A stretch of DNA of 64,000 nucleotides from Pseudomonas coleopterorum (GTDB lineage: Bacteria > Pseudomonadota > Gammaproteobacteria > Pseudomonadales > Pseudomonadaceae). This document shows positions 34,033-45,630 of this stretch, in pieces. Position 1 is the first letter of the stretch; every line of letters starts with the position of its first letter. The notes under the pieces are model-generated. The model did not search any database. It was not told the DNA's origin and worked only from the letters and a program-made list of their open reading frames with translations. The stretch is from assembly GCF_900105555.1 (NCBI RefSeq), contig NZ_FNTZ01000001.1:2848501-2912500 (forward strand), written 5' to 3'. The translations under genes were made by a program, and so were the position numbers.

Positions 34033-34208
34033 GCTTATTACCGTCTTCGTTAGGTACTGCGCTTTTCGGCGCTGCGCTTCGTGATTGAAGTGCCGCGCCA
34101 CCTGTGACTGCTACTCGCCGGTTGACCGACGAGGCGAGTCCGGCGGACGTTCCGCGGCATCCCTGCGGACAGGTATGCGACGGGCAATCCACCGTGGTTT
34201 CTTATTGT

Positions 34209-35726
<1,518 letters not shown>

Positions 35727-35742
35727 ACCTGTGGCTGCCTTG

Positions 35743-36978
35743 TCAGATATCCAGCAACAGACGCGCTGGATCTTCCAGCAGGTTCTTGATGGTCACCAGG
35801 AACGTCACGGCTTCCTTACCATCGATCAGGCGGTGGTCATAGGACAGCGCCAGGTACATCATCGGGCGGATGACCACTTGGCCGTTGATCGCCATGGGAC
35901 GCTGCAGAATGTTGTGCATGCCCAGGATGGCCGCTTGCGGCGGGTTGACGATCGGGGTCGACATCATCGAACCGAAGGTACCACCGTTGGTGATGGTAAA
36001 GGTACCCCCGGTCATCTCGTCCATCGACAGCTTGCCGTCGCGCGCTTTCTTGCCGAAGGTGGCGATGCCGCCTTCGATCTCGGCCAGGCTCATGGCCTCG
36101 GCATTGCGCAGGACGGGAACCACCAGACCACGGTCGCTGGACACCGCGACACCGACGTCGGCGTAGCCGTGGTAGACGATGTCGGAGCCATCGATCGAGG
36201 CGTTGACAGCCGGGAAGCGCTTGAGCGCCTCGGTGGCCGCCTTGACGAAGAACGACATGAAGCCCAGGCGCACGCCGTTGTGCGACTTCTCGAACAGGTC
36301 CTTGTACTTGGAGCGCAAGGCCATGACTTCGGTCATGTCGACTTCGTTGAAGGTGGTCAGCATGGCCATGTTCGACTGGGCTTCGACCAGGCGCTCGGCG
36401 ACCTTGGCGCGCAGACGGGTCATCGGCACGCGCTTCTCGGTGCGGTCGCCGGTGGTCTGGACCACGGCGGCTGCCGCGGCAGGCATGGCAGGCTTGGCGG
36501 CCGGTGCCGACTTCTTGGCTTCGATGGCGGCGACCAGGTCTTCCTTGGTGACGCGACCGTCTTTGCCGGTGCCCTTGACGCTGTTCAGGTTGATGCCGTT
36601 TTCTTCGGCCAGCTTGCGTGCAGCCGGACCACCGATGGCGTCATCGTCGCCGGCAGCAGGTGCCGAAGCCGCCTGTGGTGCGGCGGCTTGAGGCGCGGCA
36701 GCGGCCTGAGGTGCAGCAGCAGGCGCAGCGGCGGCAGCACCGCCCTCCTCGATGGAGCCCAGGACTTCGTCCGACAGAACGGTGTCGCCTTCGTTCTTGA
36801 CGATCGCGCCCAGGACGCCGTCGGCAGTGGCCAGCACTTCCAGGACGACCTTGTCGGTCTCGATGTCAACGATCAGGTCATCGCGCTTGACCGCATCGCC
36901 CGGCTGCTTGTGCCAGGTCGCAACGGTGCCGTCGGCGACCGATTCCGGGAAGGTAGGGGCTTTGATCTCGATAGCCAT
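35743..36978 (-). CDS. sucB: Dihydrolipoyllysine-residue succinyltransferase (E2)
   Basis: The 411-residue E2 core protein has an N-terminal lipoyl domain with the lipoylated lysine in [10 protein letters not shown]. An Ala/Pro-rich linker follows (about residues 78-110), then a peripheral subunit-binding domain ([31 protein letters not shown]) and the acetyltransferase-like catalytic domain ending with [15 protein letters not shown], which carries the catalytic histidine and aspartate. It accepts succinyl groups from SucA and passes them to CoA. AAGGAA precedes ATG 36978. It follows sucA by 42 bp and is cotranscribed with it. Confidence 0.98.
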   Translation of the reverse strand: MAIEIKAPTFPESVADGTVATWHKQPGDAVKRDDLIVDIETDKVVLEVLATADGVLGAIVKNEGDTVLSDEVLGSIEEGGAAAAAPAAAPQAAAAPQAAAPQAASAPAAGDDDAIGGPAARKLAEENGINLNSVKGTGKDGRVTKEDLVAAIEAKKSAPAAKPAMPAAAAAVVQTTGDRTEKRVPMTRLRAKVAERLVEAQSNMAMLTTFNEVDMTEVMALRSKYKDLFEKSHNGVRLGFMSFFVKAATEALKRFPAVNASIDGSDIVYHGYADVGVAVSSDRGLVVPVLRNAEAMSLAEIEGGIATFGKKARDGKLSMDEMTGGTFTITNGGTFGSMMSTPIVNPPQAAILGMHNILQRPMAINGQVVIRPMMYLALSYDHRLIDGKEAVTFLVTIKNLLEDPARLLLDI

Positions 36979-37020
36979 TATCAGTAATTCCTTAAATTCG
37001 GTTTCAGGTGCGCGTTGGCA

Positions 37021-39852
37021 TTAAACGGTGAAGGCATCTTGCAGCAGTTTGGCTTGCTGCTCGGCATGCATCGAAGCGTAACCACAAGCCGGGGCGGCCG
37101 ATGCGTCACGGCCGGCATACTCGAGGACCAGGGTCTTCTTGTGATTGCTCATGCTGCGGCGCAAGTGATGCTGACTGCTGTACCAGGCACCCTGGTTCAT
37201 CGGTTCTTCCTGACACCAGACCACGTGCTCCAGATTGGTGTAGGCAGCGATCGCTTCCATCAAGTCGTCTTCAGGGAACGGATACAGCTGCTCGATACGC
37301 ACGATGGCGACATCTTCGCGGCCTTCGGCGCGGCGCTTCTCCAGCAGGTCGTAGTAGACTTTGCCGCTGCACAGCACCAGACGCGTCACCTTGGCGGCGT
37401 CCAGGGTATCGATTTCCGGGATGACGGTCTGGAACGAACCTTCAGCCAGGTCTTCCAGGGTCGACACCGCGAGCTTGTGACGCAGCAGCGACTTGGGCGT
37501 GAGCACGATCAGCGGCTTGCGCAGCGGACGGATCACCTGACGACGCAGCAGATGGTAGATCTGCGCGGGCGTGGTGGGCACGCACACCTGAATGTTGTGC
37601 TCGGCGCACAGCTGCAGGTAACGCTCCAGACGCGCCGACGAGTGCTCCGGGCCCTGCCCTTCGTAGCCGTGCGGCAGCAGCATGGTCAGACCGCACAGAC
37701 GGCCCCACTTGTGCTCGCCGCTGGTGATGAACTGGTCGACCACGACCTGTGCACCGTTGGCGAAGTCACCGAACTGCGCTTCCCAGATCACCAACGCGTT
37801 GGGCGAGGTGGTCGAGTAGCCGTATTCGAACGCCAGAACCGCCTCTTCGGACAGGAACGAGTCGTACAGATCGAAGCGCGGCTGGCCGTTGTACAGGTTC
37901 TGCAGCGGAATGTAGGTCGCCGCATCCTTCTGGTTGTGCAACACCGCATGGCGGTGCGAGAAGGTGCCGCGGCCGATGTCCTGGCCGGTCATGCGGATCG
38001 GGTGACCTTCGAAGGCCAAGGTGGCGTACGCCATGGTCTCGGCATAGCCCCAGTTGATCGGCAAGCCACCGGCCTGCATCTTCTGGCGATCTTCGTAGAT
38101 CTTGGACACCTGGCGCTGCACGACGAAGCCTTCGGGAATTTCCAGCAGCTTGGCGGACAGTTCCTGCAGGGTCTTGAGGTCGAAGCGCGTGTCATGGCGC
38201 GCCGTCCAGGCATGGCCCAGGTAAGGACGCCAGTCGACGAACAATTCCTTGTTCGGTTCCTTGACCAGGCTCTTGACCACATGCAGACCGTTGTCCAGCG
38301 CATTGCGGTACTCGTCGATCTGGCTCTGCACGCTGCCTTCGTCGAGCACGCCGGCCTTGATCAGGCTTTCGGCATACAGCTCGCGGGTGGTGCGCTGCTT
38401 GGCGATCTGCTGGTACATCAGCGGCTGGGTGCCACTTGGCTCGTCGGCCTCGTTGTGGCCGCGACGGCGGTAGCACACCAGGTCGATGACCACGTCGCGC
38501 TTGAACTGCATGCGGTAGTCGATGGCCAGCTGGGTGACGAACACCACGGCTTCCGGATCATCGCCGTTCACGTGCAGGATCGGCGCCTGGATCATCTTGG
38601 CCACGTCGGTCGCGTACTCGGTGGAGCGCGCGTCGTACGGGTTGCTGATGGTGAAACCAACCTGGTTGTTGATCACGATGTGCACGGTACCGCCGGTCTT
38701 GAAACCGCGGGTCTGCGACATCTGGAAGGTTTCCATGACCACGCCCTGGCCGGCGAATGCAGCGTCGCCGTGCAGCGAGATCGGCAGCACCTTGTCGCCG
38801 ACCGCATCGTTGCGACGGTCCTGGCGGGCACGTACCGAACCCTCGACCACCGGAGAAACGATCTCCAGGTGGGACGGGTTGAACGCCATGGCCAGGTGCA
38901 CTTCGCCACCTGCGGTCATCACGTTGGACGAGAAACCCTGGTGGTACTTGACGTCACCGGAGCCCAGCTCGACCTTCTTCTTGCCTTCGAACTCGTCGAA
39001 CAGGTCACGAGGGTTCTTGCCGAAGGTGTTGACCAGTACGTTGAGACGGCCACGGTGGGCCATGCCGATCACGACTTCCTTGGTGCCGTAGGAGCCCGAG
39101 CGCTGAATCATCTCGTCGAGCATCGGGATCAGGGCTTCGCCACCTTCCAGACCGAAACGCTTGGTACCGGGGTATTTGGTGCCCAGATACTTCTCAAGGC
39201 CTTCGGCAGCCGTGACGCGCTCCAGCACGTGGCTGCGGATCTCGGCCGAGAACGAAGGACGACCGCGCACGCTTTCCAGACGCTGCTGGAACCAGCTGCG
39301 CTGCTCGGAATCGGTGATGTGAGTGAACTCGGCGCCGATGGTGCGGCAATATGTCTGCTGCAAAGCCTCGAGAATTTCACGTAGGCTCGCCTCCTCCTTG
39401 CCGATGAACAGGTCGCCGGCACGGAAGGTCGTATCCAGATCGGCATTGGTCATGCCGTAATGGTTGATTGACAGGTCTGCCGGAGCAGGCCGTTGCCACA
39501 GCCCCAACGGGTCCAGTTGGGCTGCCTGGTGGCCGCGCATCCGGTAGGCCTGAATCAGTCGCAGCACTTCCACTTGCTTCTTTTCGTGCTCGCTGCTCAC
39601 GCTCCCGGCGGAAACCGGTTGAGCACGGCGCTGGTTTTTGGCCAGCAGGACGAAATGATCGCGAATGGTGGAGTGTGCAACGTCGGTGGCAGTGCTGCCT
39701 TCGGCAGGCAACTTCTGAAAGTAGGTGCGCCATTCCTCTGGCACAGCGTTAGGGTCGTGCAGGTAAAGCTCATAGAGCTCTTCCACATAGGCAGCGTTAC
39801 CACCGGATAGGTGGGCGCTGTTCCACATGCGCTGCATCACGCTTTCTTGCAT
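37021..39852 (-). CDS. sucA: 2-oxoglutarate dehydrogenase E1 component
   Basis: This 943-residue ThDP-dependent decarboxylase is the first enzyme of the 2-oxoglutarate dehydrogenase complex. The N-terminal segment (SAHLSGGNAAYVEELYELYLHDP) docks to E2. The ThDP fold has IGMAHRGRLNVLVN, the GDAAFAGQGVVMET and NNQVGFTISNP region for the cofactor phosphate and Mg, and HRHAVLHNQ in the pyrimidine domain. The C-terminal WCQEEPMNQGAW block is also conserved. ATG 39852 follows GAGGGTG. A 246-bp gap with a hairpin separates it from sdhB, so partial internal initiation or processing is possible between the sdh and suc parts. Confidence 0.98.
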   Translation of the reverse strand: MQESVMQRMWNSAHLSGGNAAYVEELYELYLHDPNAVPEEWRTYFQKLPAEGSTATDVAHSTIRDHFVLLAKNQRRAQPVSAGSVSSEHEKKQVEVLRLIQAYRMRGHQAAQLDPLGLWQRPAPADLSINHYGMTNADLDTTFRAGDLFIGKEEASLREILEALQQTYCRTIGAEFTHITDSEQRSWFQQRLESVRGRPSFSAEIRSHVLERVTAAEGLEKYLGTKYPGTKRFGLEGGEALIPMLDEMIQRSGSYGTKEVVIGMAHRGRLNVLVNTFGKNPRDLFDEFEGKKKVELGSGDVKYHQGFSSNVMTAGGEVHLAMAFNPSHLEIVSPVVEGSVRARQDRRNDAVGDKVLPISLHGDAAFAGQGVVMETFQMSQTRGFKTGGTVHIVINNQVGFTISNPYDARSTEYATDVAKMIQAPILHVNGDDPEAVVFVTQLAIDYRMQFKRDVVIDLVCYRRRGHNEADEPSGTQPLMYQQIAKQRTTRELYAESLIKAGVLDEGSVQSQIDEYRNALDNGLHVVKSLVKEPNKELFVDWRPYLGHAWTARHDTRFDLKTLQELSAKLLEIPEGFVVQRQVSKIYEDRQKMQAGGLPINWGYAETMAYATLAFEGHPIRMTGQDIGRGTFSHRHAVLHNQKDAATYIPLQNLYNGQPRFDLYDSFLSEEAVLAFEYGYSTTSPNALVIWEAQFGDFANGAQVVVDQFITSGEHKWGRLCGLTMLLPHGYEGQGPEHSSARLERYLQLCAEHNIQVCVPTTPAQIYHLLRRQVIRPLRKPLIVLTPKSLLRHKLAVSTLEDLAEGSFQTVIPEIDTLDAAKVTRLVLCSGKVYYDLLEKRRAEGREDVAIVRIEQLYPFPEDDLMEAIAAYTNLEHVVWCQEEPMNQGAWYSSQHHLRRSMSNHKKTLVLEYAGRDASAAPACGYASMHAEQQAKLLQDAFTV

Positions 39853-40046
39853 GCTTGGTCACCCTCGGTTAGGGGACACCACCGGCGCTGACAGCTTGGG
39901 CGTATTGACGCGGTCCGTGTAGAGCGACCGTGCAAGCCACCTCAGAGTTGTACGCTGGTAGTCCGGGTACCAGCCCGGAGCCCCTGCTGGTCTTGTTTCT
40001 TCGAAAGTAAAAGCGAAGCCATACGCAGCCGCGCTCGGGTTTTCGC

Positions 40047-40074
40047 CACAGCGCAGGATCGATCCCGCGCTGTG
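40047..40074 (-). other. Hairpin between sdhB and sucA
   Basis: CACAGCGC and GCGCTGTG enclose a second palindrome (GGATCGATCC), giving a long, nearly perfect stem 25 bases past the sdhB stop. No T tract follows on the minus strand, so it is more likely a 3'-end stabiliser or attenuator than a full terminator. Confidence 0.55.
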
Positions 40075-40098
40075 ACGGCTTGCGGTGTAGCAGTTGAA

Positions 40099-40803
40099 TC
40101 AGACGCCGTTGGACAACAGCATGTTCCGCACATGGCCAATGGCCTTGGTGGGGTTCAAGCCTTTCGGGCAGACGCTGACGCAGTTCATGATGCCGCGGCA
40201 GCGGAATACGCTGAACGGGTCATCCATCGATGCGAGGCGCTCGCTGGTCCGGGTATCGCGGCTGTCGGCCAGGAAACGATAAGCCTGCAGCAACGCTGCC
40301 GGGCCCAGGAACTTGTCAGGGTTCCACCAGAACGACGGGCAGGATGTCGAGCAGCATGCACACAGGATGCACTCGTACAGACCGTCAAGCTTTTCGCGCT
40401 CTTCCGGAGTCTGCAGACGCTCGATGGCCGGAGCCGGAGTGTCGTTCTGCAGGAACGGTTTCACCTTCTCGTACTGCTTGTAGAAGATGCTCATATCCAC
40501 GACCAGGTCACGGATGACGGGCAATCCTGGCAGCGGACGCACGATCAACTTGTTACCTTTTACGACAGCGGACAGCGGCGTGATGCACGCCAGGCCGTTC
40601 TTGCCGTTGATGTTCATGCCGTCGGAACCGCACACGCCTTCACGGCACGAGCGACGATACGAAAAGCCTTCGTCCTGTTCCTTGATCAAGGCCAGCACGT
40701 CCAGCACCATCACATCCTTGCCACCGGTGTCGACCTGGAATTCCTGCATGGACGGCGCTGCGTCCTGATCCGGGTTGTAGCGATAAACACTGACTTGCAA
40801 CAT
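40099..40803 (-). CDS. sdhB: Succinate dehydrogenase iron-sulfur subunit
   Basis: The 234-residue subunit carries three clusters: [2Fe-2S] in CREGVCGSDG plus a later Cys, [4Fe-4S] starting CILCACCSTSC, and [3Fe-4S] with CRGIMNCVSVCPKGLNP. It passes electrons from the SdhA flavin to ubiquinone at the SdhCD interface. ATG 40803 is chosen because GGGTGG lies about 6 bases upstream and the product then starts MLQVSVYRYN as in other pseudomonads; the frame extends five codons further. It follows sdhA by 11 bp. Confidence 0.98.
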   Translation of the reverse strand: MLQVSVYRYNPDQDAAPSMQEFQVDTGGKDVMVLDVLALIKEQDEGFSYRRSCREGVCGSDGMNINGKNGLACITPLSAVVKGNKLIVRPLPGLPVIRDLVVDMSIFYKQYEKVKPFLQNDTPAPAIERLQTPEEREKLDGLYECILCACCSTSCPSFWWNPDKFLGPAALLQAYRFLADSRDTRTSERLASMDDPFSVFRCRGIMNCVSVCPKGLNPTKAIGHVRNMLLSNGV

Positions 40804-40814
40804 GACGGCCACCC

Positions 40815-42587
40815 TCAATAAGTCCGGATTTTCGGTTCGAAAGTCGGAACGGTTTTCGGCGAGAAGTTCACGGCGCGCTTGGCAACACGTTTTTCACCCG
40901 GGAAGTACAGGGTGTGGCACAGCCAGTTTTCGTCGTCGCGATCTTCATAGTCTTCACGGGCGTGAGCGCCGCGGGACTCTTTGCGATGCTCTGCAGCGAT
41001 CGCGGTGGCTTCCGCCACTTCCAGCAGGTTCTGCAATTCCAGCGCTTCGATCCGGGCGGTGTTGAAGCCCTGGCTCTTGTCGTTGATCTTGACGTTGGCA
41101 ATGCGCTCGCGCAGGCCGGCCAGCTGATCGATACCTTTCTGCATGTACTCGCCGGTACGGAACACACCGAAGTAGTTCTGCATGCAGCTTTGCAGTTCCT
41201 TGCGCAGGCTGGCGACGTCTTCGCCGGTAGTCCGTGCATTGAGGCCGTCCAGACGCGCCAAGGCGACTTCCAGATCGGTGTCGCTGGCACGGCGGTAGTC
41301 AATGCCTTCGCTCAGTGCCTGCTCCAGGTGCAGACCGGCAGCGCGACCGAATACCACCAGGTCGAGCAGCGAGTTGCCACCCAGGCGGTTGGCACCGTGA
41401 ACCGACACGCAAGCCACTTCGCCCACGGCGAACAGACCAGGGATGATGGCGTCGTTGCCATTGGCATCCTGGGTGATTGCCTGACCGTGGATGTTGGTAG
41501 CGACACCCCCCATCATGTAATGACAAGTTGGCACGACAGGAATCGGCGCAGCGGCCGGATCGACGTGGGCAAAGGTCTTGGACAGCTCCATGATGCCCGG
41601 CAGGCGGCTGTGCAGCACTTCCTCGCCCAGGTGATCGAGCTTGAGCATCACGTGATCGCCATCGGGACCACAGCCATTGCCGGCGATGATTTCCTTGACC
41701 ATGGAGCGCGCAACCACGTCGCGACCGGCAAGGTCCTTGGCGTTCGGTGCGTAGCGTTCCATGAAACGCTCGCCGTGCTTGTTGATCAGGTAACCGCCTT
41801 CACCGCGACAACCTTCGGTGACCAGTACACCTGCGCCAGCGATGCCGGTCGGGTGGAACTGCCACATCTCGATGTCCTGTACCGGCACACCGGCACGCAA
41901 GGCCATGCCGACGCCGTCACCGGTGTTGATCAGGGCGTTGGTGGTGGACGAATAGATGCGCCCGGCCCCGCCAGTTGCCAATACGGTGGCGTTGGCACGG
42001 ATGTAGGAGGTTTCGCCGGTTTCGATGCAGATGGCGATCACGCCAACGATCGCACCGTCCTGGTTCTTCACCAGATCGACCGCATAGTATTCATTCAGGA
42101 ATACAGTGCCGGCCTTCAGGTTCGCCTGATAGAGGGTGTGCAGCAAGGCGTGACCGGTACGGTCGGCAGCAGCACAGGTACGTGCCGCCTGGCCGCCCTT
42201 GCCGAAGTCCTTGGACTGGCCACCGAACGGACGCTGGTAGATGCGGCCCTGCTCGGTACGCGAAAACGGCAGCCCCATATGCTCGAGCTCGAAGACGGCC
42301 TCCGGGCCTACCGAACACATGTACTCGATAGCGTCCTGGTCACCGATGTAGTCGGAACCCTTGACGGTATCGTACATGTGCCAGCGCCAGTCATCGTTCG
42401 GGTCGGCCGAAGCGATGGCGCACGTGATGCCGCCCTGCGCCGACACGGTGTGCGAGCGAGTCGGGAAGACTTTGGTGACAACGGCAGTCTTGTGACCGCC
42501 CTGGGCCAGCTGCAGCGCTGCGCGCATGCCGGCACCGCCACCACCAATGATGATGGCGTCGAAGGAAAGCGTACTAATGTTAGCCAT
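40815..42587 (-). CDS. sdhA: Succinate dehydrogenase flavoprotein subunit
   Basis: This 590-residue subunit holds covalent FAD and the succinate site. The N-terminal FAD motif is [20 protein letters not shown]. The flavinylated histidine is in [10 protein letters not shown], and catalytic-site residues lie in HPTGIAGAG and the Arg/His region of [13 protein letters not shown]. The C terminus ends in PPFYP-like pattern altered to [12 protein letters not shown]. It converts succinate to fumarate. It begins three bases after the sdhD stop and is read with it. Confidence 0.98.
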   Translation of the reverse strand: MANISTLSFDAIIIGGGGAGMRAALQLAQGGHKTAVVTKVFPTRSHTVSAQGGITCAIASADPNDDWRWHMYDTVKGSDYIGDQDAIEYMCSVGPEAVFELEHMGLPFSRTEQGRIYQRPFGGQSKDFGKGGQAARTCAAADRTGHALLHTLYQANLKAGTVFLNEYYAVDLVKNQDGAIVGVIAICIETGETSYIRANATVLATGGAGRIYSSTTNALINTGDGVGMALRAGVPVQDIEMWQFHPTGIAGAGVLVTEGCRGEGGYLINKHGERFMERYAPNAKDLAGRDVVARSMVKEIIAGNGCGPDGDHVMLKLDHLGEEVLHSRLPGIMELSKTFAHVDPAAAPIPVVPTCHYMMGGVATNIHGQAITQDANGNDAIIPGLFAVGEVACVSVHGANRLGGNSLLDLVVFGRAAGLHLEQALSEGIDYRRASDTDLEVALARLDGLNARTTGEDVASLRKELQSCMQNYFGVFRTGEYMQKGIDQLAGLRERIANVKINDKSQGFNTARIEALELQNLLEVAEATAIAAEHRKESRGAHAREDYEDRDDENWLCHTLYFPGEKRVAKRAVNFSPKTVPTFEPKIRTY

Positions 42588-42590
42588 GAA

Positions 42591-42959
42591 TCAGATACCC
42601 CAAAGAATCTGCACACCCCAGACGAAGTACGCGAACATCGCGACGCCGCATACCGCCTGGAACAGGAAGCGTATAGCCGTGGCCGACTTGCCGAACGACA
42701 TTGGCGTCAGGTAGTCGGTGGCGATGGTCCACATGCCGACCCAGGCGTGGGCGCCCAGGGCGACCAGGGCCAGGAGGCTGAAGATGCGCATCCAGTTGCT
42801 GCTGAACAGCGAGTGCCATTGGGTGTACTCCATGCCTGGATTGGCAATGATGTACCCGATCAGAAACAGAAAATAAGCCGCGAGAACGACCGCAGACACG
42901 CGCTGTGCCATCCAGTCATAGAGGCCCGAACGCGAAAGGTTCGTAACGTTGGTTACCAT
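42591..42959 (-). CDS. sdhD: Succinate dehydrogenase membrane anchor subunit
   Basis: The 122-residue membrane protein has three hydrophobic helices (VVLAAYFLFLIGYIIA, RIFSLLALVALGAHAWVGMWTI, IRFLFQAVCGVAMFAYFVWGV). A haem-ligand histidine candidate is in GAHAWVGMW, and the ubiquinone-site region is around DWMAQRVSAV. ATG 42959 has GGAG 7 bases upstream and overlaps the end of sdhC by seven bases; a TTG two codons earlier is less likely. Length equals that of other Pseudomonas SdhD proteins. Confidence 0.96.
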   Translation of the reverse strand: MVTNVTNLSRSGLYDWMAQRVSAVVLAAYFLFLIGYIIANPGMEYTQWHSLFSSNWMRIFSLLALVALGAHAWVGMWTIATDYLTPMSFGKSATAIRFLFQAVCGVAMFAYFVWGVQILWGI

Positions 42960-43339
42960 ACCCAAACTCCTGCCAGAACGATCAGCACCACCGAGATGAT
43001 GAGAACGATTTTGGAGCCCAGCTTGCCGCCTTCCAGCGTCTCACCGATGCCCATGTCCATGATCAGGTGGCGCACACCGGCCACCAGGTGATACAGCAAG
43101 GCGGACAGCAGGGCCCAGATCACAAACTTGGCCAGCGGGCTGGTCAAATACGCCTTCACCTCGCCGAAGCCTTCCTCGGAGCCCAGGGATTTGCCCAATG
43201 CGTACAGCATGAGAGCGATGCCCAGGAACAGGATGACACCGGATATACGATGGAGAATGGACGTGTAAGCAGTGACAGGGAGTTTGATGGTCCTTAGGTC
43301 TAGGTTTACAGGTCGTTGGCTATTCACGGCTTTTTTCAC
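42953..43339 (-). CDS. sdhC: Succinate dehydrogenase cytochrome b556 subunit
   Basis: This 128-residue subunit with three membrane helices contains the hallmark SILHRISGVILFLG (quinone-site Ser and Arg) and the haem-ligand histidine in LLYHLVAGVRHLIMD. GTG 43339 is chosen since AGGGG lies 9 bases upstream; a second GTG four codons later has no ribosome site. It is the first gene of the long sdh-suc operon. A strong sigma70 promoter reading towards it lies about 120-150 bp upstream, which leaves a long 5' leader suited to control by small RNAs. Confidence 0.95.
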   Translation of the reverse strand: MKKAVNSQRPVNLDLRTIKLPVTAYTSILHRISGVILFLGIALMLYALGKSLGSEEGFGEVKAYLTSPLAKFVIWALLSALLYHLVAGVRHLIMDMGIGETLEGGKLGSKIVLIISVVLIVLAGVWVW

Positions 43340-43460
43340 ACTGAAGAGCCCCTAGCAAGCAGGGCAAGTTGTAGGGAAGTGTACTGGTCAGGTACTCACC
43401 ACCCAGGGAGTGACGACCCCGTCGAAATGGCTCGGAAAAGCCCCCGGCGGTCGGCTGCCG

Positions 43461-43489
43461 AGTATAGACAGTTAGGATACTAATGACAA
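43461..43489 (-). promoter_or_regulatory. Sigma70 promoter of the sdh-suc operon
   Basis: On the minus strand TTGTCA and TATACT are separated by exactly 17 bases (-10 at 43461-43466, -35 at 43484-43489). Five of six bases match the consensus in each box. The start point would be about 115 bases before sdhC. Confidence 0.75.
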
Positions 43490-43603
43490 CGCACGCGCAG
43501 GCCTCGGACGGCGGATTGCGCAGCCAGGGCAAAAGGTTTGAACGGGGCGGAATTTCGCGAAAAAAGCGTGCTCGAAGCCCTCTGGAGCCTCACTTTAAGC
43601 AAA

Positions 43604-43631
43604 TTGACATTCGAATTTATCTCACTATAGT
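43604..43631 (+). promoter_or_regulatory. Sigma70 promoter of gltA
   Basis: TTGACA (43604-43609, perfect consensus) and TATAGT (43626-43631) are 16 bases apart, and a start near 43638 would leave a leader of about 50 bases before gltA. Confidence 0.8.
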
Positions 43632-43689
43632 GGTGCGGGCCCTGCGTGGGGGGTCTGTCTGATGATTTCAAGCATTAATAGGAGGCCAC

Positions 43690-44979
43690 ATGGCTGACAA
43701 AAAAGCGCAGTTGATCATCGAGGGCGCAGCCCCCGTCGAGCTGCCGATTTTAACCGGCACCGTTGGTCCCGATGTAATCGACGTCAGGAGTTTGACTGCC
43801 ACGGGCCGCTTCACTTTCGACCCAGGCTTCATGTCGACCGCGTCGTGCGAGTCGAAGATCACCTATATCGACGGCGATGCCGGAATCCTGCTGCACCGCG
43901 GCTATCCGATCGAGCAACTCGCCGAACAATCCGACTACCTTGAAACCTGCTACCTGCTGCTCAACGGCGAACTGCCGACTGCCGAGCAGAAGGCCAAGTT
44001 CGTCGGCAACATCAAGAACCACACCATGGTTCACGAGCAGTTGAAGACCTTCTTCAACGGCTTCCGCCGCGATGCCCACCCCATGGCCATCATGTGCGGC
44101 GTGGTCGGCGCACTGTCCGCGTTCTACCATGACTCGCTCGACATCAATAACCCCCAGCATCGCGAGATCTCGGCGGTACGCCTGGTAGCCAAGATGCCGA
44201 CCCTGGCAGCCATGGTCTACAAGTACTCCATGGGCCAGCCCATGATGTACCCGCGCAACGACCTCTCGTATGCCGAAAACTTCCTGCACATGATGTTCAA
44301 CACCCCGTGCGAGATCAAACCGATCAGCCCGGTGCTGGCCAAGGCCATGGATCGCATCTTCATCCTGCACGCCGACCACGAGCAGAATGCGTCCACCTCT
44401 ACCGTACGCCTGGCAGGCTCTTCGGGCGCCAACCCGTTCGCCTGCATCGCTGCCGGCATCGCGGCGCTGTGGGGCCCTGCCCACGGCGGTGCCAACGAAG
44501 CGGTGCTGACCATGCTCGATGAAATCGGCGATGTTTCCAACATCGACGCCTTCATCGCCAAAGCCAAGGACAAGAACGATCCGTTCAAACTGATGGGCTT
44601 CGGCCACCGCGTCTACAAGAACCGCGACCCACGGGCCACGGTGATGAAGCAGACCTGCGACGAAGTATTGAAGGAACTGGGCATCAAGAATGATCCGCAG
44701 CTCGAACTGGCCATGCGCCTGGAAGAGATCGCGTTGACCGACCCGTACTTCATCGAGCGCTCGCTGTACCCGAACGTCGATTTCTATTCGGGCATCATCC
44801 TCAAGGCCATCGGCATTCCAACCAGCATGTTCACGGTGATATTCGCCCTGGCGCGCACCGTTGGCTGGATTTCCCATTGGAAGGAAATGCTCTCGAGCCC
44901 GTACAAGATCGGCCGCCCACGCCAGCTGTACACCGGCGAGAAAAGCCGCGACGTCACAGCGCTGGACGACCGCACCTAA
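43690..44979 (+). CDS. gltA: Citrate synthase, type II
   Basis: The 429-residue hexameric, NADH-sensitive type condenses acetyl-CoA and oxaloacetate to citrate. Catalytic histidines are in [18 protein letters not shown] and in [14 protein letters not shown]; the catalytic Asp and citrate-binding Arg lie in [14 protein letters not shown] and the [15 protein letters not shown] region. The N-terminal beta domain ([22 protein letters not shown]) is typical of Gram-negative type II enzymes. GGAGG sits 4 bases before ATG 43690. It has a near-perfect promoter and a strong terminator, so it is an independent unit divergent from sdhC. Confidence 0.98.
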   Translation: MADKKAQLIIEGAAPVELPILTGTVGPDVIDVRSLTATGRFTFDPGFMSTASCESKITYIDGDAGILLHRGYPIEQLAEQSDYLETCYLLLNGELPTAEQKAKFVGNIKNHTMVHEQLKTFFNGFRRDAHPMAIMCGVVGALSAFYHDSLDINNPQHREISAVRLVAKMPTLAAMVYKYSMGQPMMYPRNDLSYAENFLHMMFNTPCEIKPISPVLAKAMDRIFILHADHEQNASTSTVRLAGSSGANPFACIAAGIAALWGPAHGGANEAVLTMLDEIGDVSNIDAFIAKAKDKNDPFKLMGFGHRVYKNRDPRATVMKQTCDEVLKELGIKNDPQLELAMRLEEIALTDPYFIERSLYPNVDFYSGIILKAIGIPTSMFTVIFALARTVGWISHWKEMLSSPYKIGRPRQLYTGEKSRDVTALDDRT

Positions 44980-44997
44980 GCGTTCGCGCTGCAACGA

Positions 44998-45029
44998 AAG
45001 GCCGCCCTCGGGCGGCCTTTTGCTTTTCT
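44998..45029 (+). terminator. Terminator of gltA
   Basis: GCCGCC-CTCG-GGCGGC followed by CTTTTGCTTTT, 22 bases past the gltA stop. The A run on its left side may also let it end the opposing START-domain gene. Confidence 0.88.
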
Positions 45030-45630
45030 ATTGTTCCGCCTTGGCACGCAGCGCCTTGAGGGTGTTGAATGGCGCATCCACGACGAACTTGTTGGCGAGC
45101 CAGGAAGGCACGCTGCCACCCGGCTCGGTATGCACCTGGTAGATCACCTGGGTCTGATTGGCACCCTGAGGCACCATCTTCCAGAAGCCTTCGACCTGAG
45201 CCACACGCACGAAGCCTTTTTCCTCCGGCACATAGTTGGCCGCCCCAGCCAGGTTACGGGTAACGCTGCCATCGCTGCCATCCACCGTGGTGATGTGCAA
45301 CACCGAATCCCTCGGCGTCACCGGCCATGGCGTATTGAACTGGGTGTAGGTCCAGGTCTGGTCGCCCTGATGCTTGAGCAGCTTTTGCGCCTTGCACTCG
45401 TGAATCCAGGTGCACGCGCCGGCGACGTCTTCCTGCATTGCCCGCAACTTCGCTACGCTGGCCTTGATGACGGTTTCGCCACGATAGGCCTTGTACTTGG
45501 AGCCTGCGACCTCGCTCAGCGAGACCTTGATCCCCTCCTCGTCCTTGGCCACCACCCACGACTCCGCCTGGGCGGACACGTGGACACTACCCAGCAGGGC
45601 TACCAACGCTATCGAATGCATCGCTCTCAT
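45028..45630 (-). CDS. Exported START-domain lipid-binding protein
   Basis: The 200-residue protein has a signal peptide (residues about 1-22, SIALVALLGSVHVSAQA). A START-type fold follows: YKAYRGETVIKASVAKLRAM, CTWIHECKAQKLLKHQGDQTWTYTQFNTPWPVTPRDSV, then RVAQVEGFWKMVP and VIYQVHTEPGGSVPSWLAN. START domains bind lipids or hydrophobic ligands in a deep pocket; this one would act in the periplasm. Pseudomonas relatives are common next to gltA but uncharacterised as far as I know. ATG 45630 follows GGAACAACAACA, which includes an A-rich Hfq/Crc-type motif right at the start codon. Confidence 0.85.
   Translation of the reverse strand: MRAMHSIALVALLGSVHVSAQAESWVVAKDEEGIKVSLSEVAGSKYKAYRGETVIKASVAKLRAMQEDVAGACTWIHECKAQKLLKHQGDQTWTYTQFNTPWPVTPRDSVLHITTVDGSDGSVTRNLAGAANYVPEEKGFVRVAQVEGFWKMVPQGANQTQVIYQVHTEPGGSVPSWLANKFVVDAPFNTLKALRAKAEQ

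Larger units (their letters stand above)
43340..43689. other. Divergent control region between sdhC and gltA
   Basis: These 350 bp contain no gene. They hold one well-matched sigma70 promoter on each strand, back to back, with starts about 180 bp apart. The long untranslated leader of sdhC (over 100 bases) may be a small-RNA or Hfq target. Confidence 0.75.

Noticed and set aside
34100..34200. REP-like or CRISPR-like repeats in the gap before sucC
   Set aside because: Short inverted GC runs are present but no unit is repeated.
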